DNA from: Eubacteriales bacterium
GTDB lineage: Bacteria > Bacillota > Clostridia > Christensenellales > Aristaeellaceae
NCBI GenBank assembly: GCA_028693055.1
Contig: JAQUWD010000023.1
Span: 1-52,081, forward strand
Direction of reading: 5' to 3'
Length of the DNA: 52,081 nt
Of the stretch, positions 35,627 to 43,543 are shown piece by piece; the first letter of the stretch is position 1, and each line of letters begins with the position of its first letter. The notes under the pieces are model-generated. The model saw only the letters and a program-made list of their open reading frames with translations, had not been told where the DNA came from and did no database searches. The translations under genes were made by a program, and so were the position numbers.

Positions 35627-36462
35627 TCTTCGTCCACCCCCAGATAAGCCGCGATAACGTCCGGGTTGCTCTGCACCATTTCCGGCGTGCCGTCGGCGAT
35701 TAAGCGGCCAAAATCAAGCACATAGATACGATCGCTAATGTCCATGACCAGATTCATATGATGCTCGATCAGGAATACCGTCAGCTTAAAATCTTCTTTG
35801 ATCTTGCGGATAAAGTCGCTTAACTCGTCGGTTTCCTGCGGGTTCATACCGGCGGCGGGTTCGTCCAGCAGCAAGAGTCTTGGCTCGGTAGCCAACGCTC
35901 GGGCAATTTCCAGATAGCGCTGCTTGCCGTATGGGAGGGAGGTGGCGTTTTCGTTGGCAAGCTCTTCCATACCTAGCATTTCTAGTAGATCTAGCGTTTC
36001 CTGCCGGATGCGGCGCTCCTCGTGAAGGTTTAGGTGCAGCGCAGAGGAAAGAAGCCCGGCCTTTAGGCGCATGTGCCGCGCCACCAGTACGTTTTCCAGC
36101 ACCGTCATGCCCTTGAACAGCCGAATATTCTGGAAGGTGCGGGCAACGCCCATTTCGGTGATACGATCCGGCGTGTTGCTGACAAGGCGGCTGTACTCGC
36201 CGATATGGGTGCCTGCATACAGCTTCTTCATTTTACCGGTGGGATGGCCTTGGGCAATGATCTTGCCCCGAAGCTTCACATTGCCGTTGGTAGGCGCATA
36301 TACGCCGGTAATGACGTTAAAGGCAGTGGTTTTGCCCGCGCCGTTGGGACCGATCAACGCGACGATCTCTCCCTTGTCTACGTACATGCTGAGGCTGTCA
36401 ACAGCCACCACGCCGCCAAATTGCATGGTGACGTTGTCCAGCTCTAAAACGCGCTCGTTCAT
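35623..36462 (-). CDS. livG: LIV-type ABC transporter ATPase LivG
   Basis: A 279-residue ABC ATPase partner of LivF. Walker A GPNGAGKTTAFN, the LivG-typical insert (ARTFQNIRLFKGMTVLENVLVARH), a signature written LPYGKQRYLEIARAL as usual in this subfamily, Walker B LLLLDEPAAGMNP and LIEHHMNLVMDISDR are present. The stop overlaps the livF start and the start overlaps livM by 4 bp (ATGA-type junctions), so translation is likely coupled. Confidence 0.94.
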   Translation of the reverse strand: MNERVLELDNVTMQFGGVVAVDSLSMYVDKGEIVALIGPNGAGKTTAFNVITGVYAPTNGNVKLRGKIIAQGHPTGKMKKLYAGTHIGEYSRLVSNTPDRITEMGVARTFQNIRLFKGMTVLENVLVARHMRLKAGLLSSALHLNLHEERRIRQETLDLLEMLGMEELANENATSLPYGKQRYLEIARALATEPRLLLLDEPAAGMNPQETDELSDFIRKIKEDFKLTVFLIEHHMNLVMDISDRIYVLDFGRLIADGTPEMVQSNPDVIAAYLGVDEE

Positions 36463-37598
36463 TTCATCTCCCCCTTTGCCGCCTTTGGCTTTCTTCTAAA
36501 AAGGTCAGGCAGCTCTCGCTTACCCATAATACCTTGGCGGAAGAACAGCACAACGATCATAATGATGACGGAAAAGACCACCAGCCGGAAGCCATTGCGC
36601 AGCAAAGGCATCTTCCATGTACCGATATACTGCTCCTGATCCATAAACCGCAGCCACCATTCGGAGCACGCGACAAATAGGAAGGAGCTTAAGCAGCTGC
36701 CCGTTACCGAGCCGATACCACCGATGACCACAATCAGTAAAATCTCGTAGGTCATGGCGGAGGTAAAGCTTTTCGCCTGAACGGAGTTGGAGTACATTGC
36801 CAGCATCGCGCCGCCAATGCCTGCAAAAAAGGAACTGATGCAGAAGGCGTATTGCTTGTGACGAGCCAGATTGATGCCCATAGCCTCGGCGGCGGTTTCA
36901 TCGTCGCGGATGGACATGAAGGCTCGGCCATAGCTGGAATGGATCAGCGCCACGATCAGCGCGATACATACCCCGGCGATCACAAAGGGAACCAACGTCG
37001 ATAGATAGAGCGTTACCTCTCCGTTGGCATTTTTGATGTTGAAATCATTGAAGGTGGGAAACAGCCGCAGCATGTTGGAGCCATTGGTCAGGCTGCCCAG
37101 CTTATCCCATTGAAAGATCGAACGAATGATTTCGGCAAAGCCCAGCGTGGCAATCGCCAGATAGTCGCTCTTGAGCCGCAGCACCGGCAGCCCGACTAAA
37201 AAGGCAAAAATAGCCGCGAACACGCCCGCGAGGATCAGCGCCGGAATAATAGGCATGGCAAACTGCACGATGCCGCCGTTATAGTACTGGTAAACCGAGG
37301 CGCGCTGGGCGACGGGGATGGTCAACACGCCGTAGGTATATGCGCCGATCAGCATAAAGCCTGCCTGACCCAGAGAGAACAGCCCGGTAAAGCCGTTGAG
37401 CAGGTTCATAGACACGGCGACCAGCGCATAGGTCGCGCCTTTTTTCAGCACCGTAAACAACATGGAGGTAGCGGGGATGGTCTGCTCGGCAATGAACACG
37501 CCCGCATAGATCAGCACAATGATAAGCGCTGTCCACAGCTTGCCGGAATCCACGCTTTTTTGGGGCTGCTGTATCGGATTTACTTGTTTTGTCATCAT
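36459..37598 (-). CDS. livM: LIV-type ABC transporter permease LivM
   Basis: A 379-residue inner-membrane permease of the branched-chain amino acid type. Many hydrophobic segments are seen, with the family stretches NLLNGFTGLFSLGQAGFMLIGAY, DYLAIATLGFAEIIRS and the EAA-like loop GRAFMSIRDDETAAEAMGINLARHKQYAF. Several starts are possible (GTG 37604, ATG 37598, ATG 37595); GAGGTGA just upstream fits the ATGs best. It begins a few bases after livH. Confidence 0.92.
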   Translation of the reverse strand: MMTKQVNPIQQPQKSVDSGKLWTALIIVLIYAGVFIAEQTIPATSMLFTVLKKGATYALVAVSMNLLNGFTGLFSLGQAGFMLIGAYTYGVLTIPVAQRASVYQYYNGGIVQFAMPIIPALILAGVFAAIFAFLVGLPVLRLKSDYLAIATLGFAEIIRSIFQWDKLGSLTNGSNMLRLFPTFNDFNIKNANGEVTLYLSTLVPFVIAGVCIALIVALIHSSYGRAFMSIRDDETAAEAMGINLARHKQYAFCISSFFAGIGGAMLAMYSNSVQAKSFTSAMTYEILLIVVIGGIGSVTGSCLSSFLFVACSEWWLRFMDQEQYIGTWKMPLLRNGFRLVVFSVIIMIVVLFFRQGIMGKRELPDLFRRKPKAAKGEMK

Positions 37599-37605
37599 GC
37601 TCACC

Positions 37606-38529
37606 TCACACCTTATCCGTGGTTTTTTCGCCGAACAGGCCGGTCGGCTTTACGATTAGAATGACGATTAGCAGCGCAAAGGTGAACGCATCGGAGAAGG
37701 TGGTCAAACCCAGCATCTGGGTGGTGATTCCCGCCTTGAGCAGAATAATATCCAGCCCCTTGATCAGGTTTTCACAAATACCGATGATAAACGCGCCAAC
37801 CACCGCGCCGGGAATGCTGCCGATCCCTCCAAAAACAGCGGCCACAAAGGCTTTAAGGCCGGGCATGGCGCCAGAGGTTTGGATAACGGTGGTGTAGTTT
37901 GAAAAGTACAGAATAGATCCCACGCCCGCCAAAAAGGAGCCGATAACGAACGTGATGGAAATGACGGAATTGATTTTAATCCCCATCAGCTGACTGGTTT
38001 CAAAATCTTTACTGACAGCGCGCATAGCCATACCGATCTTGGTATGGTTGATGAGCAGCACCAGCAAAATGACCAGCACGAGGGTAAGCACCGGCGTGAT
38101 CACAGTTACCATACGGGTAGTCGCGCCGAAAATAGTTACGGATTCGGATATAAAGGGAATAACAGGATAGAACTGGTTCAGGCCGCCGGTGATGTATAAG
38201 ACCAGATTTTGAAGCGTGTAGCTAACGCCGATGGCCGAGATCATAATGGACATTCTAGGCGCGGTGCGCAAAGGCTTGTAGGCCATGCGTTCAATCAGAA
38301 AACCGATAAGAGCGGTCAGGACTAAAACCAGCGGAATGGTTACGTACAGGGGCAGGCCGCTGGAGGAAATGTAAACCATCAAAATACCCGCAACCATGAA
38401 TACATCGCCGTGAGCAAAGTTTATCAAGCGCAGAATGCCATAGACCATGGTATAGCCAATGGCGATCAACGCATACTGTCCGCCGACGGAGATGCCGGAA
38501 AGCAGGTATGGGAGCACGGTGCTGAGCAT
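37606..38529 (-). CDS. livH: LIV-type ABC transporter permease LivH
   Basis: A 307-residue permease, partner of LivM. Family motifs are GISVGGQYALIAIGYTMVYGILRLINFAHGDVFMVAG at the N-terminus and GMAMRAVSKDFETSQLMGIKIN in the cytoplasmic coupling loop. Eight or so hydrophobic segments are apparent. AAGGAGG precedes the ATG. It is separated from the binding-protein gene by a strong hairpin. Confidence 0.93.
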   Translation of the reverse strand: MLSTVLPYLLSGISVGGQYALIAIGYTMVYGILRLINFAHGDVFMVAGILMVYISSSGLPLYVTIPLVLVLTALIGFLIERMAYKPLRTAPRMSIMISAIGVSYTLQNLVLYITGGLNQFYPVIPFISESVTIFGATTRMVTVITPVLTLVLVILLVLLINHTKIGMAMRAVSKDFETSQLMGIKINSVISITFVIGSFLAGVGSILYFSNYTTVIQTSGAMPGLKAFVAAVFGGIGSIPGAVVGAFIIGICENLIKGLDIILLKAGITTQMLGLTTFSDAFTFALLIVILIVKPTGLFGEKTTDKV

Positions 38530-38550
38530 GAGGGGAAAGCCTCCTTAATG

Positions 38551-38586
38551 ACGATTGCGGGGTGGGACAAAGCCCACCCCGCAATC
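38551..38586 (-). other. Intercistronic hairpin between the LIV binding protein and livH
   Basis: A 15-bp perfect stem: CGATTGCGGGGTGGG (38551-38565) and its complement at 38572-38586, loop 6 nt. No T-tract follows on the minus strand, so it is more likely an RNA-stabilising or partial-attenuation hairpin that keeps binding-protein mRNA in excess over the permease part. Confidence 0.7.
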
Positions 38587-38620
38587 GTTGTCTAAACGAA
38601 TGGGTCAAAGCATTGCGTGA

Positions 38621-39781
38621 TTACTCAACGCTCTGTACGGTCACAAAGTCCCATGCGCCGGTTTCGGTATTGGCGGTTTTGATGTAGGCGGTGTCGCGGA
38701 TCGCATCGCCGGTTTCAGCGCTGAAAGCGATGGAGCCGGATACGCCGTCATAGGTGACAGCCCACAGCGCTTCGTTGACTGCTTTGGAATCGGTGGTACC
38801 GGCGGCCTTCAAAGCCTCCAGTGCGACAAAGTAAGCGTCGTAGCCCATGGCAGACACAGCGGCTACCATATCGTTGCCGCCGTTATTGGTCAGTGCGGCG
38901 GAGTTCTCGTTCATCCAAGCCTTGATGCCGGAGTCGAAGTCGGCGTTGCCGCCCTCCTGATAGAAGGTGCTGACAAGAACCTTCACGCTGGTGCCCTTGG
39001 CGGATTCCACAACCTTGTTGCTGTCCCAGGTATCGCCGCCCATCAGGGGGAAGGCGACGTTCAGAGCAGCGGCCTGATTGATGATCTGGGTGGAATAAGC
39101 GATGGAGCAGGGAGCGAAGAAGACCTGCGCTCCAGCGGCATTGGCAGTGTTGAGGTAAGAGGTGAAGTCACTGTTGCCGGTGGGGAAGGTTTCGGAGATC
39201 ACAGTGCCGCCCAGTGCCTGGAAGGCTTCCTGGAAGTAGTGGGCCAGACCCACATCATAGTCGTTGCCAAGCTCGGCCAAGCAGTAAGCGGTGGTGGCCC
39301 CCAGCTCTTTGAAAGCGTAGTTGGCCAAAACCGTGCCTTGGAAAGGATCCAAGAAGCAGATGCGGAAGTAATGGGTATTGCCCATGGTTACCTGAGGATT
39401 GGTGCAGGTAACGCCGATGGCGGGGATACCTGCCTCTGCGAAGTAGGGGGAACCGGCAATGGATACGCCGGAGCCGTAGGAACCCAGTACGACGCTGACG
39501 CCCTCGCTGACCAGCTGCTGAGCGGCGGAGGGAGCCTTGTCTGCAGAGGAGCCGTTATCGGCGTAGACCAGTTCTACATTATAAGTAGTACCGCCGATTT
39601 CAACGGTGGGGCAGATGCTGTTGGCATACTGCATGCCCAGCATTTCCTGTTTTCCACCAGCGCCGCTGTCGCCAGAGGCAGGCTCGAAAACGCCGATTTT
39701 AACCACGTTTGCGGTTTCAGCCATGGCAAACGCGGGAACAATCATCAGAACAGCCAGAAGGATCGCTAAGATCTTTTTCAT
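38621..39781 (-). CDS. livK: LIV-type ABC transporter substrate-binding protein
   Basis: A 386-residue exported binding protein of the Leu/Ile/Val type (type I periplasmic-binding fold). A signal peptide (MKKILAILLAVLMIVPAFAMA) is followed by KIGVFEPASGDSGAGGKQEMLGMQYA, then SVVLGSYGSGVSIAG and a GNDYDVG-type hinge. It contains no lipobox cysteine. It is the first gene of the operon, ahead of livHMGF. Its ligand may be a branched-chain or other amino acid. Confidence 0.9.
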   Translation of the reverse strand: MKKILAILLAVLMIVPAFAMAETANVVKIGVFEPASGDSGAGGKQEMLGMQYANSICPTVEIGGTTYNVELVYADNGSSADKAPSAAQQLVSEGVSVVLGSYGSGVSIAGSPYFAEAGIPAIGVTCTNPQVTMGNTHYFRICFLDPFQGTVLANYAFKELGATTAYCLAELGNDYDVGLAHYFQEAFQALGGTVISETFPTGNSDFTSYLNTANAAGAQVFFAPCSIAYSTQIINQAAALNVAFPLMGGDTWDSNKVVESAKGTSVKVLVSTFYQEGGNADFDSGIKAWMNENSAALTNNGGNDMVAAVSAMGYDAYFVALEALKAAGTTDSKAVNEALWAVTYDGVSGSIAFSAETGDAIRDTAYIKTANTETGAWDFVTVQSVE

Positions 39782-40102
39782 GGGGGATTCCTCCTAAAAT
39801 ATGAAATTGGTGAACGTCGTTTTCCATTTTTGATTATATGCTTTACCACGTTAAAACGCAAGAAGATCAGCGGTAAAATGCATAAGAAAAACAAAAGCAT
39901 CCAAGCCTTGCGATTCATTGCTTTTTGACGACGCGTGATCGCCAAAGAAGAGCGCAAACCGCTTTTCCCGCTTGACTGGACGGCGAAGAGCGAGGTACAA
40001 TGCATCTCGTTACAAACCTTGGCGTTTGAACGCTTCAAGGCCTGTTGCAGCTGGAAGCGGCTTCCGCCGCGTTCCAAATGAAGGATGGGAGGATAACAGA
40101 TC
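39782..40102. promoter_or_regulatory. Divergent control region between the LIV and TrpXYZ-like operons
   Basis: About 320 bp with no gene. Minus strand: TATAAT (39837-39832) with TTGCGT (39861-39856), 18 bp apart, fits the LIV promoter. Plus strand: TTGACT (39972-39977), 18-bp spacer, TACAAT (39996-40001) fits the promoter of the next operon. Its leader of about 95 nt can form two hairpins, one with GGAAGCGGC and GCCGCGTTCC arms at about 40050-40073. I recognise no known riboswitch. Confidence 0.6.
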
Positions 40103-41053
40103 ATGAAGAAATTACTCGCATTGGTACTGGTACTCGCAATGGCATTGTGCTCCACCGCCGCCTTGGCAGAGGGCAAAACCTATACGGTTGGCATTTGCCA
40201 GCTGATCACCCACGACGCGCTGGACGCGGCCACTCAGGGCTTTATGGACGCATTGACGGCTGAACTGGGCGACGCGGTCACCTTCGACGTGCAGAACGCC
40301 GCCGGAGACTCCAACACCTGCTCCACCATCGCCAACACCTTCGTTTCCGCCGGTGTTGACCTAATTCTAGCCAACGCGACCCCCGCGCTCCAAGCCGCTT
40401 CCGCGGCTACCGCCGACATCCCCGTTCTAGGCACCTCCGTTACCGAATACGGCGTGGCGCTGGGCATTGACGGCTTCAACGGCACGGTTGGCGGCAACGT
40501 ATCCGGCACCTCCGACTTGGCCCCGCTGGATCAGCAGGCAGCCATGGTAAAGGAGCTGTTCCCCGACGCGAAAACCGTCGGCTTAATCTACTGCTCCGCC
40601 GAGGCTAACAGCCAATATCAGGTAGACACGGTAAAAACCGAGCTGGAAGCGCTGGGCTATACCTGCACGCTGTATCCCTTCGCCGATTCCAACGACGTTG
40701 CGGCTGTCACCCAGTCCGCCTGCGACGCCTCCGACGTGCTCTATGTGCCTACAGACAACACGGTAGCTGCTAATACCGGCATTCTCGACAACATCTGCCA
40801 GCCCGCAGGAAAATCGATCATCGCCGGTGAGGAAGGCATTTGCAAGGGCTGCGGCGTGGCGACCTTGTCTATCAGCTACTACGATCTGGGCGTAACCACC
40901 GGTAAAATGGCGGCGCAGATTCTGACCGGCGAGGCGGATATCTCCACCATGCCCGTGGCTTATGCCGAAAACTTCACCCCCAAGTATAATGCCGCAATCT
41001 GCGAGGCATTGGGTGTAGAGATTCCCGAAACCTACACCGCCATCGAAGAGTAA
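40103..41053 (+). CDS. ABC transporter substrate-binding protein, TrpX-like (PF04392 type)
   Basis: A 316-residue exported binding protein. It has a signal peptide (MKKLLALVLVLAMALCSTAALA), then YTVGICQLITHDALDAATQGFMDAL, the usual start of this family (family members in Streptococcus bind tryptophan or related aromatic ligands). NATPALQAA, VTEYG and PTDNTV segments fit the fold. Cys16 is not in a good lipobox. It heads a three-gene operon with the permease and ATPase below. The ligand is unknown; it could be an aromatic amino acid or a nucleoside-like compound. Confidence 0.88.
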   Translation: MKKLLALVLVLAMALCSTAALAEGKTYTVGICQLITHDALDAATQGFMDALTAELGDAVTFDVQNAAGDSNTCSTIANTFVSAGVDLILANATPALQAASAATADIPVLGTSVTEYGVALGIDGFNGTVGGNVSGTSDLAPLDQQAAMVKELFPDAKTVGLIYCSAEANSQYQVDTVKTELEALGYTCTLYPFADSNDVAAVTQSACDASDVLYVPTDNTVAANTGILDNICQPAGKSIIAGEEGICKGCGVATLSISYYDLGVTTGKMAAQILTGEADISTMPVAYAENFTPKYNAAICEALGVEIPETYTAIEE

Positions 41054-41072
41054 GCGCATATCATCCGTCTTT

Positions 41073-41125
41073 CGGAGGGGTACCCCAAGGGGCCGCATCA
41101 GCGCGCCGCGAGAGGTACCCCTTCG
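41073..41125 (+). other. Intercistronic hairpin after the TrpX-like gene
   Basis: A 12-bp stem CGGAGGGGTACC (41073-41084) with GGTACCCCTTCG (41114-41125), one G-U pair, with inner secondary structure in the 29-nt loop. Like the LIV hairpin it lies between binding protein and permease and has no T-tract. Confidence 0.6.
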
Positions 41126-41167
41126 GTTGCGTATCACCCCTGACCGAAACATACGGAGGAATCGAAA

Positions 41168-42109
41168 GTGACAAGCTTTTTAAACGCTTTGCCGGGCGCC
41201 ATTTCCCAAGGCCTGATATGGGGCATTATGGCCATCGGCGTATATATCACCTATAAATTATTGGATATTGCCGATCTGACGGTAGACGGTTCCTTCTGCA
41301 CGGGCGGCGCGGTGTGCGTAATGCTCATTGCCGCGGGCTGGAACGTATGGCCGGCCATGCTGGTCGCGTTAATCGCGGGCATGCTGGCGGGCATGGTTAC
41401 GGGGCTTTTGCATACCTCTTGCGGCATACCGGCCATTTTAGCCGGTATTCTTACCCAGCTTGGGCTGTGGTCGGTCAATCTTGCCATCATGGGCATGAAG
41501 GCCAATCAATCCCTCAACGTAAACAAGTTTGATCTACTGGTCTCCCTGCGGTATTTGCAGGAGGTGGGTAAGGGCGTTCGCCCCTTCTGGCAGCATCCCA
41601 TCTTTCTCGTAGGTCTTTTCACCATCGCTATCGTTGCCATTCTATATTGGTTCTTTGGCACGGAGCTGGGCTCCTCGCTGCGCTCCACAGGCGCGAATCC
41701 CAATATGTCCCGGGCTCAGGGAATCAACACCAACTTCGCCAAGGTGCTGGGCTTGGTCATTTCCAACGGCATGGTTGCCCTGTCCGGCGCACTTTTGTCC
41801 CAATACCAAAGCTTCGCGGATATCAACATGGGCCGTGGCGCAATCGTCATCGGTCTGGCGGCGGTCATCATCGGCGAGGTGGTTTTCGGCAAGCTATTCC
41901 GCAACTTCGGCTTGAAGCTGCTAGCCGTGTCCATCGGCTCCATCATTTATTATGTGGTTATTCAAGCGGTTATCAGCCTGAGCGGCATTAACTCCAATTA
42001 TCTAAAGCTGCTTTCAGCGGTTATTGTCGCCATCTTCTTGGCGGTGCCCTACTGGAAGAGCCGTCACTTTACCAAGCCCATGAAGCGGGGAGGAACCACC
42101 CATGCTTGA
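41168..42109 (+). CDS. ABC transporter permease, TrpY-like (BPD_transp_2 family)
   Basis: A 313-residue permease with eight or more hydrophobic segments; the N-terminus GAISQGLIWGIMAIGVYITYKLLDIADLTVDGSF and the loop LRSTGANPNMSRAQGINTNFAKVLGLVISN match the uncharacterised-ABC permease family found with PF04392 proteins. The start codon is GTG at 41168 with GGAGG about 8 nt upstream. It overlaps the ATPase gene by 8 bp. Confidence 0.88.
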   Translation: MTSFLNALPGAISQGLIWGIMAIGVYITYKLLDIADLTVDGSFCTGGAVCVMLIAAGWNVWPAMLVALIAGMLAGMVTGLLHTSCGIPAILAGILTQLGLWSVNLAIMGMKANQSLNVNKFDLLVSLRYLQEVGKGVRPFWQHPIFLVGLFTIAIVAILYWFFGTELGSSLRSTGANPNMSRAQGINTNFAKVLGLVISNGMVALSGALLSQYQSFADINMGRGAIVIGLAAVIIGEVVFGKLFRNFGLKLLAVSIGSIIYYVVIQAVISLSGINSNYLKLLSAVIVAIFLAVPYWKSRHFTKPMKRGGTTHA

Positions 42110-42896
42110 GATCAAAAATGCCTACAAAACCTTTAATCCGGGCACGGTGAACGAGAAAACCGCGCTAAACGGCCTATCCCTGACCATCAACGACGGTGAA
42201 TTTATCACAGTAATCGGCGGCAACGGCGCGGGAAAGTCTACGCTGCTAAACGCCGTTGCCGGGGTTTGGCTGGTAGACGAGGGCTCCATCACCATCGACG
42301 GAACCGACGTAACCCGCCTGCCGGAGCATAAACGGGCTAAATATATCGGCCGGGTCTTTCAGGACCCGATGATGGGCACGGCTGCAACCATGCAGATTGA
42401 GGAAAACCTCGCGTTAGCTATGCGTCGGGGCAAACGCCGTACCTTACGCGCCGGTATTACCGCTGCGGAGCGAGAGCAGTATAAGGACATGCTCAAAATA
42501 TTAGAGCTAGGCTTGGAGGATCGCCTGACCGCCAAGGTTGGGCTATTATCCGGTGGGCAGCGTCAAGCGTTGACCTTGCTGATGGCAACGCTACAAAAGC
42601 CCAAGCTGCTGCTATTGGACGAGCATACCGCTGCTCTTGATCCCAAAACCGCCGCAAAGGTGCTGGACGCGACGGAAAAAATCGTCCAGAAGGATCATCT
42701 AACCACGCTGATGATTACCCACAATATGCGGGACGCGATCAGCCATGGCGGCCGCCTGATTATGATGTATGAGGGCCGAGTGGCGGTGGATATTTCCGGC
42801 GAGGAAAAGCTGCGCCTGACGGTGGAGGATCTGCTGCAAATGTTCGAAAAAGCGAGCGGACAAATGATTGCCAGTGATCGCATGCTGCTGGGGTAA
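42102..42896 (+). CDS. ABC transporter ATPase, TrpZ-like
   Basis: A 264-residue ABC ATPase of the same system. Walker A GGNGAGKSTLLN near residue 39, signature LLSGGQRQALTLLMA, Walker B KLLLLDEHTAALDP (with His in place of Pro, as common in this family) and switch MITHNMRDA. It overlaps the permease gene, so the two are probably translationally coupled. A hairpin with the TetR-gene promoter in it follows. Confidence 0.9.
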   Translation: MLEIKNAYKTFNPGTVNEKTALNGLSLTINDGEFITVIGGNGAGKSTLLNAVAGVWLVDEGSITIDGTDVTRLPEHKRAKYIGRVFQDPMMGTAATMQIEENLALAMRRGKRRTLRAGITAAEREQYKDMLKILELGLEDRLTAKVGLLSGGQRQALTLLMATLQKPKLLLLDEHTAALDPKTAAKVLDATEKIVQKDHLTTLMITHNMRDAISHGGRLIMMYEGRVAVDISGEEKLRLTVEDLLQMFEKASGQMIASDRMLLG

Positions 42897-42930
42897 CAGG
42901 CGCACACAACGTTATATAAAAGGTTTCTAT

Positions 42931-42970
42931 CAAAAGGAAAAGGTTGTCTATTGACAGCCTTTTCCTTTTG
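42931..42970 (+). terminator. Terminator of the TrpXYZ-like operon
   Basis: An 18-bp stem (CAAAAGGAAAAGGTTGTC with GACAGCCTTTTCCTTTTG) and TATT loop. It has no long T-tract beyond the stem but the right arm is T-rich. The -35 box of the next promoter lies in its right arm. Confidence 0.7.
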
Positions 42971-42995
42971 CATTACAATAACGTTGTTATACAAC
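42951..42995 (+). promoter_or_regulatory. Promoter and putative operator of the TetR gene
   Basis: TTGACA (42951-42956), 17-bp spacer, TACAAT (42974-42979). ATAACGTTGT (42978-42987) overlaps the -10 box and continues into GTTGT-TAT-ACAAC, a near-perfect palindrome (42983-42995). The reverse complement of the same ten-base core (ACAACGTTAT) occurs at 42906-42915. These are candidate sites for autoregulation by the TetR protein. Confidence 0.65.
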
Positions 42996-43020
42996 ACAGT
43001 TATTTAAAGGAGGTACACCT

Positions 43021-43527
43021 ATGCCGCCAAAAGCGCAAATAACCGCCGAGCAAATCCTCAACGCGGCGTATGAACTGGTGCGAAACGAAGGAGTGGAGCA
43101 CTTGACCGCCAGAGCGCTAGCCAAGAAGCTGAACTGCTCCACACAGCCCATCTATTTATCCTTTCAGGATATGAACGGCTTAAAAAGCGCGCTGACGGAG
43201 AAAGCCCTGAGCGTACTGCAATCCTACATGCAAAAAAACACCGCAGAAAACCAATCGCCTCTGCTAAGCAAAATGCTGGGATACGTCCAATTCGCCAATG
43301 AGGAAAGGCAGCTATATCGACTTATTTTTTCTTCGGGAAATCTCAAGCTGGATAAAACGCAAGCCATCATTGCAGAGAATGACGAGCTGGGCCTAAACCT
43401 ACTCGTCTACGCCCACGGAATCATTATGATGAAATCCTTTGGTACGCTTACCATCGAATGGGAGCAGCTAAAAAAAATGATTGTGAAGGCATATAAACAT
43501 TTTTTGTCCCCTCTAAAGTCCGAATAA
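43021..43527 (+). CDS. TetR-family transcriptional regulator
   Basis: A 168-residue repressor. The N-terminal helix-turn-helix is clear: ITAEQILNAAYELVRNEGVEHLTARALAKKLNCSTQPIY (about 7-45). The C-terminal part is ligand-binding and not assignable. A strong AAGGAGG site precedes the ATG. It probably controls its own promoter and the condensation-domain gene 16 bp downstream. The effector is unknown. Confidence 0.88.
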   Translation: MPPKAQITAEQILNAAYELVRNEGVEHLTARALAKKLNCSTQPIYLSFQDMNGLKSALTEKALSVLQSYMQKNTAENQSPLLSKMLGYVQFANEERQLYRLIFSSGNLKLDKTQAIIAENDELGLNLLVYAHGIIMMKSFGTLTIEWEQLKKMIVKAYKHFLSPLKSE

Positions 43528-43543
43528 ATGCTAGGAGGTACCT

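Noticed and set aside
39778-40176. 132-residue minus-strand ORF between the LIV and TrpX-like operons
   Set aside because: It overlaps both divergent promoters and the start of the binding-protein gene, and has no ribosome site.
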